The notes beneath the pieces are model-generated. The model did not search any database, was not told the DNA's origin, and saw nothing but the letters and a program-made list of their open reading frames with translations. A program made the translations under genes and the position numbers. Positions 1 to 8,490 of a DNA stretch of 22,910 nucleotides are shown in pieces (position 1 is the stretch's first letter; every line of letters begins with the position of its first letter). Source of the DNA: a virus; IMG/VR virus record IMGVR_UViG_3300006749_000153, positions 1-22,910 of that record. The stretch is one strand, 5' to 3'.

Positions 1-1402
1 CGTCATAATGTTGACCTAACATATTAACAAATGTACTTAATTGCACTCCAGATTCATCTAATAACATAAATTTAGGTACAGCTTGTAATATTTTATTATT
101 ATTTCTTAAATCATATAATTCTGCTTTTTCATGTAGGTCATTGTACCATTGTTCAAATATACTACTAGTAACAGAATATTGTTGATAAGGTCTAGTAGAA
201 TTTTGCTTTGGTATAGGAGTTATATAACTTCCGGTGACTTCCGCTACAGTTGGATTTGTTAATGGTATTTCATTATTAAATAATCCAGAAGATGATTCAT
301 GAAATAAAAACTTTTCAAAATCATCAAGTCCACTTATTAGATTAGTATATAATGTCTTATTTTCAATTGCATTATTAACTGCTGCAGGTCCTGATATTTG
401 TGAAATTGACTCTGATTGTTGTAAATAATGCTCTAATAGTTCCAACTTATATTTAAAATTATCTAATCTTTCAGTAGCTGAACTATAAAATATAAAGTTA
501 TTAAAATCTGTATAATCAATATTAATTTTTATTCCGCCAAGGCTTCCTGAAAAATAATTATCAATTATTTGTTGTGATGTTTGTAACGAAGATCCTAATA
601 ATTCATTCCATGTTTTAAATGAAGTTTCATTAGATGTTTCTTGTTCTGCAGAAGCATACCAATTGGTTCCTTGCATTATATTGAACTTAGTAGGAATAAC
701 TTTTTCAGTAATTTGAATATTATCTACATATGGATTCTTTTTCTCTCTAACAATCCATAATTTTAAGTTCTTTTTATATGATTTATCAATAGGTTTATAT
801 AACTTAACAAATAAATACTTTCCAACTACTACACTGTTAACATATTTTATAGTTTTATTTCTAGAAAAATTTAATAAATAACAATTATATGGATCATTAG
901 TTAATGATGTTTGTTGAACATTATTAATGTAATTGTTAATAGATAATAAAAATGCTGGGTTTCGTTCGTTAATTGCTTTTAAACGTAACTCCGTACGATC
1001 GGGAGATATTTCGTCTATTGCTAAATGTTGATTATTATAACTTCCTATTATATTTTCAAAGAAGTTAACAACTATTTTAAAATTTCCACTAGTTAATTTT
1101 AATTTTAATAATTCTTGTTCAATATTAAATGATACTGGAGATGTTAATTGTATTTCATTTCCATCTTTATCATATATAGGATCTGAATAATTAGTTAAAT
1201 CAATTTTTTGGCATCCTGTTATCCATTGACCTCCAGAATAAACATGTAATTCATTCGAAGAGTTTTCATTAGTTAATTCTATTGATTGATATTGATATCT
1301 AGTTTTTTGAAATACTCCTAGATCTTCTGGTAAGAATCTTTTGGCTTCAATTGCTTTCTTAGCACTATTAATTTGTTCTATATTTGAATACTGTTTTAAC
1401 AT
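1..1402 (-). CDS. Large virion structural protein, N-terminal 467 residues (partial)
   Basis: The frame is open from an ATG at 1402 to the left edge, so the protein continues outside the window. It starts MLKQYSNIEQINSAKKAIEA and is rich in N, Q, S and T, with no membrane segment or enzyme motif. The start lies 2 bases after the stop of the 661-aa gene, with AAAGGT just upstream as a ribosome site. The segment around residues 119-135 (DEISPDRTELRLKAINE) and the last visible residues (VNMLGQHYD) resemble large structural proteins I associate with marine T4-like phages, from memory only. Its place at the downstream end of the gp25-gp6 run is where T4-like phages carry the large wedge protein gp7 or fibre genes. 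The baseplate or fibre role is inferred from position; the reading frame is certain. Confidence 0.8.
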   Translation of the reverse strand, partial: MLKQYSNIEQINSAKKAIEAKRFLPEDLGVFQKTRYQYQSIELTNENSSNELHVYSGGQWITGCQKIDLTNYSDPIYDKDGNEIQLTSPVSFNIEQELLKLKLTSGNFKIVVNFFENIIGSYNNQHLAIDEISPDRTELRLKAINERNPAFLLSINNYINNVQQTSLTNDPYNCYLLNFSRNKTIKYVNSVVVGKYLFVKLYKPIDKSYKKNLKLWIVREKKNPYVDNIQITEKVIPTKFNIMQGTNWYASAEQETSNETSFKTWNELLGSSLQTSQQIIDNYFSGSLGGIKINIDYTDFNNFIFYSSATERLDNFKYKLELLEHYLQQSESISQISGPAAVNNAIENKTLYTNLISGLDDFEKFLFHESSSGLFNNEIPLTNPTVAEVTGSYITPIPKQNSTRPYQQYSVTSSIFEQWYNDLHEKAELYDLRNNNKILQAVPKFMLLDESGVQLSTFVNMLGQHYD

Positions 1403-1404
1403 TA

Positions 1405-3390
1405 TTAACCTTTATAGATATCAGCTCCCCATGTAGAATCTGCAAATGATCCCAATTGATAAGGTCGAACTTTCTTGTCTCCTTGTATTGTTGCATTAAA
1501 ATCTCCATCTCCAGAAGATTCGCTATGATTTATACCATCACCAAAATCAGGTATATAATAAAATTGATTTCTTATAGAAGAGTCAGATTCCAATTTAGCT
1601 AGAATCTTTGGCTGTAAAACAGATGGTTGTTTCGAGTAAAAGTCTTTTAAATTTCCTAGTAAATTACTTCCTCCATTCTTATTAATATAAATCTCCCAAA
1701 ATTTACCGGCCTTATTTGTAGCAGCTGCTGCAGCAGGAGCTGAATTGTAAACAGTTAATGCAAATTGACGAAGTCCTTCTGCCCAACTTCTTTTATCTAG
1801 ATTTGATACATTATCCCATGGAGTATTTAATGTCATTCTAGTACCAAAAGAACCTCTATTAGTTGCTTTTGTGAATTTAGATGCGCCACTATAAAATGCT
1901 TTAAAATTTATAGTTGGTGTTCCTGCATTAAAGTTCCCGGGTTGTTTACGTTTATCAAATACATCATATGATCCTTTTGTTTTTATTGGCTTTGGTGTTC
2001 CTATCTGAGCTTTTAATGATTCATTCAGTTTAGCATTTCTTCCGCCAGAGACTCTTTCTATTACTTCAAATCCTTCTAATACTGCTTTATAAAATGTTGG
2101 TATATCATTTTTCGAAGACCAGATTAAATATTTTAAATCTCTAGCATCTGGAAAAGCAGCAATTAATTGTGTATTTACTTGTGTACGAAAAGATGCATAT
2201 CTTAATCGCTGTGCTCCATTTAATACAGCTTGTTTAGCTTTTAAAGTTTTTGCAATACCAGCTTTAACATTTTGATTTTTAGCTTTAATCTTAGCATATT
2301 CATTTTTTCTTGCTTTAATTTCCGGAGCTGCATCTAATCTAGCAGTTATACTTTCATTATATTTTGAATTTTTCTCTCGTTCCGCTTTAGTTGTCCAAAA
2401 TCTATCAGACTCCGGATTAGTTCGTTGTTTTCCATAGAATTTTTTACGCTTATTAGGATCTGCAAATTGAACGCCTGGATCATCTATTAATTCAATCAAC
2501 CAATATGAAGTTGGTCGTTTAAAGAAAATATTATGTTGTCCAGCTACTTGGGGCTTCCAAATATCATAGTTTTCAGCTTCTTCGATATCTACTATATATT
2601 CTAAACGCATTTTTGGTCTATAAGTTGCATGCTTTGTTCTCATAACTCCTTTACCAGCATCTCCTTTAACTTGAGCTCCATAATAATCCCATTGCATAAT
2701 AGCAACTGGAGGATTCCATTGGTCATATATTGGAAAACCTGTTGGTCCTAATACTTTAATACTTCGTTGTTGAGTTGTCATTGTTCTTACAAGTCGAAGT
2801 TGTACTTCACAATTTAGAAACGTAGATTGGCCATTCGGGAACATGTTTTGTTTGCCTTTATCTTTATTCATATCAAACGGCCTAATACCTGTAGCATCTG
2901 CTTGTAAATCTAATACAACAGTAAATTTAATTGTTTTTTTACCTTCTTGGCATAATTTTTTAATATCTGGAGTTATAATAAATCCTATATCATTATCTCC
3001 TAGTTTATTTCCGTCAATAGTTTGTTTAAATGGTATATCAGTAAATCCATAATAAGATCCGCCATTCCAAACCGGTTCTCCTTCTACATCTGCATATATA
3101 TTAGGAATTCTTCTCAAATATTCCCATTGACTAGTTTTAATTCTATCTTCGTCACCGGGTACCATAGCTGCTTGTCTCTCTGGTACACGATGCATTCCAG
3201 ATACTGGATCAAATCCTGCTTGATCTATATCGAAGTCTAAATCAAAGTCTTCGAATTCAAATTCATTAACAGTAGTTGATGGAGGAAACTTATAATAACT
3301 AAATGCAGTATCAATATTTTTAACTACAGATTTATTCGTATAGTTTTTTTGCATTTGTTCTATAATTATATTTTTGTTATTTGTAATCAA
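1405..3390 (-). CDS. Probable virion structural protein, 661 aa
   Basis: I do not recognise the family. The N-terminal 70 residues are disordered-looking and include an acidic D/F/E stretch (residues 43-60). Residues 70-310 look like a beta-rich globular domain with many W, Y and P. Residues 335-400 are K/A-rich and helical (possible coiled coil), and the C-terminal third is G/N/S-rich, as in fibre or baseplate proteins. It is soluble, with no signal peptide, and its only two cysteines (near residues 148 and 194) are not arranged as a metal site. It follows the 173-aa basic gene after 2 bases and precedes the large partial gene by 2 bases, so it is almost certainly translated with the baseplate block. 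A virion role is inferred from context. Confidence 0.8.
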   Translation of the reverse strand: MITNNKNIIIEQMQKNYTNKSVVKNIDTAFSYYKFPPSTTVNEFEFEDFDLDFDIDQAGFDPVSGMHRVPERQAAMVPGDEDRIKTSQWEYLRRIPNIYADVEGEPVWNGGSYYGFTDIPFKQTIDGNKLGDNDIGFIITPDIKKLCQEGKKTIKFTVVLDLQADATGIRPFDMNKDKGKQNMFPNGQSTFLNCEVQLRLVRTMTTQQRSIKVLGPTGFPIYDQWNPPVAIMQWDYYGAQVKGDAGKGVMRTKHATYRPKMRLEYIVDIEEAENYDIWKPQVAGQHNIFFKRPTSYWLIELIDDPGVQFADPNKRKKFYGKQRTNPESDRFWTTKAEREKNSKYNESITARLDAAPEIKARKNEYAKIKAKNQNVKAGIAKTLKAKQAVLNGAQRLRYASFRTQVNTQLIAAFPDARDLKYLIWSSKNDIPTFYKAVLEGFEVIERVSGGRNAKLNESLKAQIGTPKPIKTKGSYDVFDKRKQPGNFNAGTPTINFKAFYSGASKFTKATNRGSFGTRMTLNTPWDNVSNLDKRSWAEGLRQFALTVYNSAPAAAAATNKAGKFWEIYINKNGGSNLLGNLKDFYSKQPSVLQPKILAKLESDSSIRNQFYYIPDFGDGINHSESSGDGDFNATIQGDKKVRPYQLGSFADSTWGADIYKG

Positions 3391-3392
3391 AC

Positions 3393-3914
3393 TTATTCTT
3401 TCCTATTAACATTTAATGGTATAGATACATGTCCTGATTTAGGAGCTTTAATTGTGTCTACTATAACTGGTTTTTCTCCATTAACAGATATTGAGTCTAC
3501 AATTTCTTCGCCAATTTTAATTATTGCATTACCGTTATTATCACGAGCTGTAACTGATTCTAAATTAGTTTTAAAAAACATTCCTTTTGAATCATAATCT
3601 CTATATAATTTCATTTGTTCTTGTGTCGGAGCAGGTCCTGGATCTACAATAGGTCTTTGCGGTAATAATTCTGGTTCTTTTTCTTCTCTTACCTTTTTAG
3701 CTTTAGCCGGAGGATTATATGCAAGTCTAACGTCAGTAAATGTTTTATCGAAACTATCAACAGTTTTGTCAAATCCAGATAATCTTTTATTTTTAGCATC
3801 TATATCAGCTGCAATTCTTGCTGTTTTTTTAGCTTGTTCTATGGAAACAGCAGCGGCCTTTTTAGCTGCAGCTATATTAGCTTCTTTTCTAGCTTTTCTT
3901 TTTTTATTACCCAT
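3393..3914 (-). CDS. Basic, alanine/lysine-rich protein of the structural operon, 173 aa
   Basis: The family is not recognised. The first 45 residues (MGNKKRKARKEANIAAAKKA...) are strongly basic and alanine-rich and should form one long helix or coiled coil. A proline-rich linker follows (residues 85-100, with PELLPQRPIVDPGPAP), then a compact C-terminal part of about 70 residues with alternating beta-like segments. There is no membrane segment or signal peptide. It lies 5 bases after the GNAT-like gene and 2 bases before the 661-aa gene, so it belongs to the virion block. A helix, proline linker and small beta domain would suit a baseplate connector or chaperone, but nothing in the sequence decides this. 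Confidence 0.75.
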   Translation of the reverse strand: MGNKKRKARKEANIAAAKKAAAVSIEQAKKTARIAADIDAKNKRLSGFDKTVDSFDKTFTDVRLAYNPPAKAKKVREEKEPELLPQRPIVDPGPAPTQEQMKLYRDYDSKGMFFKTNLESVTARDNNGNAIIKIGEEIVDSISVNGEKPVIVDTIKAPKSGHVSIPLNVNRKE

Positions 3915-3919
3915 AATAG

Positions 3920-4345
3920 CTATATCCGTTTCTGTATTGCATTGAAACCACTTTCTGCTTTATGAAATCCATAATCAATTAGTCGTTTTGTAAAACTTTG
4001 ATTGTTTCCCCACCAAAATATCCAATTAGCTCCTTGATTCTTACAAATCTGTTCTGCTGATTCAATTAATAAATTCATTGCTTCTTTTCTAACTTCTTTT
4101 CTACATTCTTTGCTACTAAGAGGCCAAGCTAATTGAATAATTGAAGAATTGGTTACATAAAAAAATAAACAAGCGCTAGGTTTTCCATTTACTTCTACCA
4201 TTACGCCATCTTTGCCATTATTAGGCAAAAAATCTTTAGGAGGTCCACCTTTATCAAAACCCCATTGATCCCACCATTCTAGAAGCATATCATAATCATC
4301 TTCTGTTGTTCTTCGTACACTATATTGATTAGTAGAATTATTCAT
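3920..4345 (-). CDS. GNAT-like acetyltransferase domain protein, 141 aa
   Basis: The protein has the length and layout of a single GNAT N-acetyltransferase domain: an N-terminal strand and helix (YSVRRTTEDDYDMLLEWWDQ), a central strand pair with GKPSACLFFY, a long helix (residues 84-102) and the closing strand-helix pattern NQSFTKRLIDYGFHK that is typical of motif B. The usual acetyl-CoA loop Q/R-x-x-G-x-G/A is not evident: the equivalent stretch reads SSKECRKEVRKEAMNLL. The enzyme may therefore be diverged or inactive. It sits inside the baseplate/fibre operon, 5 bases before the 173-aa gene, which is an unusual place for a metabolic enzyme. It could modify a virion protein or have been recruited as a structural or assembly factor. 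The substrate cannot be predicted. Confidence 0.7.
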   Translation of the reverse strand: MNNSTNQYSVRRTTEDDYDMLLEWWDQWGFDKGGPPKDFLPNNGKDGVMVEVNGKPSACLFFYVTNSSIIQLAWPLSSKECRKEVRKEAMNLLIESAEQICKNQGANWIFWWGNNQSFTKRLIDYGFHKAESGFNAIQKRI

Positions 4346-4386
4346 ATATGTATAAATATTATACTACAAAAATATTGGAGATTAAA

Positions 4387-5541
4387 TCATCTAGTAACTT
4401 TGAAGAAAAATTTGTCTGATATATATTCTTCAAAAATTCCTTCTTTAACTTTGAATTCTATACGATAATAACGCTCAGGCATCAAACCAGACATATCTAA
4501 ACTTATAAAATTACTTTTTTCATCACAACTAACTTTTGTATACTCATTGTCATAAGGTATAATTATTTCATCAGTAGCGGCATCTAATATTGAGTATAAT
4601 GAACTACTAGGCAAATAATTTACAGTTTTTACCGGAAATAAATTAGTGGCGGATTTCTGCGGATATTTATTTCTACCATATATTCTTATTTTTGATATTT
4701 CATCATCTTTATATGATTTCTTTAAAGTAGTATGAATTGCATATGAATCTAGATCAATTTGAGACATACTTCCTGTTTCAAAACTAGAATTATCAAACAT
4801 CATTAATAATTTAGGAACATATATTGTATGACTTTCTCTACTAAAAAATCTAATAGCTCCTGTAACAGATTCGCTAGATTCGTCTTCGTCTGAAAATTTT
4901 ATTATGAATCCGTGATTTGGTGCAATATATCCATTACTACCAGATATCCATAATTTTACAGCGTCTGAAACATCAATAGTTAAATCTGATGGTCTATTAC
5001 TAAATGATTCTGTAAAATGTGTACCTCCTTGAGTTGGCGAAGATGGAGATTTCTCATATAACCATGATCCTCCTTGTCCTGGGTCAGATCCAGAACCATT
5101 TATATGAAAATTACTTCCTATAGGAAAATTAATATCAGCTGCACTAGAACTCCAAAATACAGTAGATCCAGATGCTGGTCGACTCCATGAGCATCCGTTA
5201 TCAATTGGAAACTGATAATTTATAAATCCAGTACCGTTAGTCCAATTTTGAGCAACTACATTAACATCAATTGTATAATCAACTGGTAATTCTTGTGCAT
5301 GAGTTGTATATAATTTTAATATAAATTTGCAATCATTTACTGATTTATTATATCTAGATAATGATTCTGAAATTTCTGTTGTATCAAATTTAATTAATGA
5401 TCTAGATAAACCAAAAACACCGCCTGTTCCACTATTTGATAATTGTTTTCCAATTTGTAATATTTCATCCAATCCAGTATTTACTTTTGGATCTGATTGA
5501 TATAAAGTAGCGTCTTGAGATGGGTACATTATTTTAAACAT
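4387..5541 (-). CDS. DNRLRE-fold structural protein of the baseplate/fibre block, 384 aa
   Basis: The first 255 residues follow the DNRLRE pattern of secreted and surface proteins: PSQDATLYQSDPKVNTGLDE near the start, SRSLIKFDTTEI (residues 45-56), a strand pair ending in VDYTIDVNVVAQNWTNGTG, then LTIDVSDAVKLWISGSNGY, HGFIIKFSDEDESSE and a closing IRFFSRESHTIYVPKLLMMF. Such domains are beta-sandwich, adhesion-type modules. Residues 256-384 form a second beta-rich domain resembling an Ig/fibronectin-type sandwich. There is no signal peptide, so it is probably assembled into the virion rather than secreted. It follows the gp6-like gene by 18 bases. A tail or baseplate surface protein, perhaps host-binding or decorative, is the best guess; domain recognition is firmer than the role. 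Confidence 0.75.
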   Translation of the reverse strand: MFKIMYPSQDATLYQSDPKVNTGLDEILQIGKQLSNSGTGGVFGLSRSLIKFDTTEISESLSRYNKSVNDCKFILKLYTTHAQELPVDYTIDVNVVAQNWTNGTGFINYQFPIDNGCSWSRPASGSTVFWSSSAADINFPIGSNFHINGSGSDPGQGGSWLYEKSPSSPTQGGTHFTESFSNRPSDLTIDVSDAVKLWISGSNGYIAPNHGFIIKFSDEDESSESVTGAIRFFSRESHTIYVPKLLMMFDNSSFETGSMSQIDLDSYAIHTTLKKSYKDDEISKIRIYGRNKYPQKSATNLFPVKTVNYLPSSSLYSILDAATDEIIIPYDNEYTKVSCDEKSNFISLDMSGLMPERYYRIEFKVKEGIFEEYISDKFFFKVTR

Positions 5542-5559
5542 AATATTATATTCTTTTTA

Positions 5560-7440
5560 TTAAAAATTTACTACTCTTCCTTTAATATCTTTATTTGGAA
5601 ACTTAACTTCAAATATACTAGGATCTAAAGGAGGATATATAACGCCTTGTCTAGAAGCAGCAGTTAAATCATATACATTTCCGGAATAATTATTAGCTGT
5701 ATCAAATTTATTAATAAATGTTACATCTATTATACTATTTACTCCATTTACCCTGCCTAATATATTCATAATTTCAGACATTACTATAGGTTGATTAATT
5801 TGCCATTTATCAATTATAAAATACTCTTGTAATTTATTTATACATTTTAATAATACTTCATTACTATTAAAGTTAGTTCCAACCGTTATTTCAAATTCAA
5901 CACCAATATTAACTACAAATGCATCTAATATATTTACTGCATCAGTTAACATTCTATAAAAACCTAGATAATTCTTTAAATTTGATTTGATAGCAGGATT
6001 TAATTTTGTTAATTTTGAATCTTGATCTAATCCTAAAACATATAAATTCATAGCTAATGGATTTGGAATTCTTGTGTCTTCCATTTGTCCTTGCGATAAT
6101 TGATCATCCGGAACCATATATGCTTTAGAAACTGATCCAAATTTTGAAGGCATTGAATAACAACGTATAATATAATCATCTCTAGTTACTAATCTATTTT
6201 GAGTTGCAAAGTTAGCCATGGCATTATTTTTTATATCTTGTACTGAATCTTGCGATTTTCCTCCACGCGCTGGTTGTTCATTGTTAACAGTTACACTCGA
6301 TTTAACAAAGTTTAAAAGCGCGCCAGATAGAACTGCATTAGGATCGTCTTCAAATTGAATATTACTTATTTTTGTAATAACACCAGCTGGAACATTATCA
6401 GCAGTGCCTCCGCCTGTAGTAAAAGTTACAGTTAGTGTTGTATTCGAAGGAGCTTGTCCATATGCTCTAGTATATAAAAAATTTGATGGATCGATATCTA
6501 CGTCAATTGGTTTTCTAAATGCAGCTAAGCCATTTCCTACGTTATCTGGATTAGGAATAATTTCTTCGTCATTATTATCAGAAATTCCTGCTCCAAATTG
6601 TAATTCTAATGTATTATCACTTCTTAGTCTAGTTATAAAACGTTTAGATGTTTTCTTTAATTTTAATAAACTAGGACTAGAAGATCTATAAGAAGACAAC
6701 TCCGGGTCATTTTCTAATAAATTTGGAACTTCTTGAAATAATGTATCTTGAGCTAAATAGTCTACTTGATACCATATATCTCCGTCTGACTCTACACATT
6801 GTAATATGTCAATCACATTTGTGCCAGGTAAAACTATTTTATCATATTGTTTAGGAGAAGTAAAAATAAAATCAGCTGTTTCAACTTTACCAGATACTAC
6901 TTTTGCTTTCTTCTTTAATAGAAAATATATTGGCTCTTTAGTTGTTTCATCAGCTTCATATACTGTAACAGTTGTTGGACTTAAAGAAGAACTAAATGAA
7001 AAATCAACAGATTCTAAAGTTCTAAATTCTGCAGGACCTCCTTTTTGTTTTAATTGCATTCCAGGTTTTATTGTTAAGGCATAAGTATAATCTGGAACAA
7101 TTGTTCCATTAGAACTTTTTGCTGGTATTAATTGAAATACATCTACATTACAATATGAAGGAATAGAATTTTTTGCTTTGTATCCTAATGATTTAGCTAA
7201 ATCATATACATTTTTACGCTCTGAAGCTTGTTCTAATAATGACTCTTTTAAATTATTGTCAGCATAATAACTTAATACATCACCAACATATGCTGCCATT
7301 TCCATAAACATCATTCCAGGAGATGATTCATTGAAATCATTAAAATCATTAGGAAAATATTGTTTAGTAAAATCTATTAAATTTCTTCTAAACTGTCCGA
7401 AGTCTTTTCCTAAATATGATACATCTTTTTTTACATCCAT
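5560..7440 (-). CDS. Baseplate wedge protein, gp6-like (baseplate J family)
   Basis: This is the clearest tail gene here. The length (626 aa) is close to T4 gp6 (660 aa). The N-terminal region has the conserved pattern of gp6-like proteins: FGQFRRNLIDFTKQYFPNDF, then ESSPGMMFMEMAAYVGDVLS, YYADNNLKESLLEQASERKN and a segment about aberrant K/R-rich LAKSLGYKAKNSIPS. The central part carries the baseplate-J-like beta domain (GAGISDNNDE, then ARGGKSQDSVQDIKNNAMAN and RLVTRDDYIIRCYSMPSKFG around residues 390-430), and the C terminus holds the VNxGVEFEI/GRVNGVNSIIDV pattern. In T4, gp6 dimers join wedges into the baseplate ring. It follows the gp25-like gene by 24 bases with AAAGGA upstream of the ATG, which agrees with T4-type gene order. 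Confidence 0.93.
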   Translation of the reverse strand: MDVKKDVSYLGKDFGQFRRNLIDFTKQYFPNDFNDFNESSPGMMFMEMAAYVGDVLSYYADNNLKESLLEQASERKNVYDLAKSLGYKAKNSIPSYCNVDVFQLIPAKSSNGTIVPDYTYALTIKPGMQLKQKGGPAEFRTLESVDFSFSSSLSPTTVTVYEADETTKEPIYFLLKKKAKVVSGKVETADFIFTSPKQYDKIVLPGTNVIDILQCVESDGDIWYQVDYLAQDTLFQEVPNLLENDPELSSYRSSSPSLLKLKKTSKRFITRLRSDNTLELQFGAGISDNNDEEIIPNPDNVGNGLAAFRKPIDVDIDPSNFLYTRAYGQAPSNTTLTVTFTTGGGTADNVPAGVITKISNIQFEDDPNAVLSGALLNFVKSSVTVNNEQPARGGKSQDSVQDIKNNAMANFATQNRLVTRDDYIIRCYSMPSKFGSVSKAYMVPDDQLSQGQMEDTRIPNPLAMNLYVLGLDQDSKLTKLNPAIKSNLKNYLGFYRMLTDAVNILDAFVVNIGVEFEITVGTNFNSNEVLLKCINKLQEYFIIDKWQINQPIVMSEIMNILGRVNGVNSIIDVTFINKFDTANNYSGNVYDLTAASRQGVIYPPLDPSIFEVKFPNKDIKGRVVNF

Positions 7441-7464
7441 AATTTTCCTTTAATCATCTTTTAT

Positions 7465-7995
7465 CTAGGTTGGAATAAAGCTAGTATTGCTAGCAAAGTT
7501 TTTAACAGCTTCAGTTTTTATTCCTTCATCTCCAGCAAATATTGTTATTTCTTGTTCAGACTCATTTCCAGTAACTGTAAACCCTAATGATATTTTTATC
7601 TTATGATTTAAATTTGGATCGTCTTCATTAGTAACTATATCAAATTTAGTAATTGATAAGTATGGCAACCAATAATTAGTTGCTTCTGTAATAGTTTCTA
7701 CTATAAATTTTTTAATACCTGGATTATTTGGTTCAAAAATTGCCTTAGCTAAATCAGTACCAAAATCAGGCTCCATATAACGGTCTCCTTTAGTAGTTAA
7801 TATCAAAGACATAAAATTAGTCTTTGCTTGTTCTAAAGTTGTAAATGACTTATTAAATACCCCTTTTCCAGTAAATGGAAATTGTACACCTATAGCTACA
7901 TTAGGACGTAGGTTTAATCGGTCCTCCGGAGTTAGTTTACCCCATTCGGTTTCCCTCGCCGTTTGAATATCTACTTGTGTAATCTTATATGCCAT
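7465..7995 (-). CDS. Baseplate wedge protein, gp25-like (GPW/gp25 family)
   Basis: The core of the GPW/gp25 family is visible at residues 50-110: LTTKGDRYMEPDFGTDLAKA followed by IFEPNNPGIKKFIVETITEA, which contains the family's R-x-M-x-P-x-F-G pattern. Then comes NYWLPYLSITKFDIVTNEDD and a beta-hairpin. T4 gp25 has 132 residues; this one has 176, with about 45 extra N-terminal residues. In T4 gp25 sits at the gp6 ring and the sheath initiation point. Its ATG overlaps the TAA of the upstream 154-aa gene by one base (TAATG), suggesting translational coupling, and the gp6-like gene lies 24 bases downstream. Confidence 0.92.
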   Translation of the reverse strand: MAYKITQVDIQTARETEWGKLTPEDRLNLRPNVAIGVQFPFTGKGVFNKSFTTLEQAKTNFMSLILTTKGDRYMEPDFGTDLAKAIFEPNNPGIKKFIVETITEATNYWLPYLSITKFDIVTNEDDPNLNHKIKISLGFTVTGNESEQEITIFAGDEGIKTEAVKNFASNTSFIPT

Positions 7996-8459
7996 TATCT
8001 ATTTTTCTTTTTATCAATTGCTTTCATTAATGCACTATAATCACGATTCATTGCCTTTGCAATTGCTGGATCTTCTACTGCTATTGATTGACCGGTTTCA
8101 GGATCACTAATTGTACTAGTACTAGCATTCATCATATTTCTTTGCATTCCAAAATTCTTAGCATTTGCTGATGTCATATGAATATCTTCATTCATTATAT
8201 CAGCATAATTAGTTTGCTCTCTTAATGCTCCTGTTTCATTTAATATGTCTGAAAATTTATTTTCTTTAAATTTATTATGTATTTTCTTTGGCTTAACAAC
8301 AGTACTGGGCTTAGTTACTGCAGTTTGTTTTCCTTTTATTTCATTAATTGTACTTTGTAACCCTTCATGTAAAATTTCTGTTAGTTCTTCTTTTATTACA
8401 TCTCTAACAGTTTCTTTTACTATTTTTTTTAAAACTTGGATAAACTTTTTTTGTTCCAT
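7995..8459 (-). CDS. Small structural-block protein with amphipathic N-terminal helix, 154 aa
   Basis: I do not recognise the family. Residues 1-42 form a long amphipathic helix (MEQKKFIQVLKKIVKETVRD, then VIKEELTEILHEGLQ). This resembles the L-K-x-I-I-R-E-S motif found twice in the 726-aa protein at the right end of the window. The rest is polar and probably disordered, with several Met/Asn-rich stretches (MQRNMMNAST) and a basic C terminus. Its stop overlaps the start of the gp25-like gene by one base, so the two are probably translated together. It could be a minor virion component or an assembly chaperone. A TATAAATA octamer (plus orientation) lies 17 bases upstream of the start. Confidence 0.75.
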   Translation of the reverse strand: MEQKKFIQVLKKIVKETVRDVIKEELTEILHEGLQSTINEIKGKQTAVTKPSTVVKPKKIHNKFKENKFSDILNETGALREQTNYADIMNEDIHMTSANAKNFGMQRNMMNASTSTISDPETGQSIAVEDPAIAKAMNRDYSALMKAIDKKKNR

Positions 8460-8490
8460 GATTGTTCTTCTTTTCTTATAAATATTAACA

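Noticed and set aside
2843-3597. Plus-strand ORFs opposite the 661-aa and 173-aa genes
   Set aside because: They are antisense to well-supported genes, lack start signals and have cysteine/serine-rich, shadow-like translations.
6404-7084. Plus-strand ORFs opposite the gp6-like gene
   Set aside because: The opposite strand encodes a clear gp6-like protein; these are shadows.
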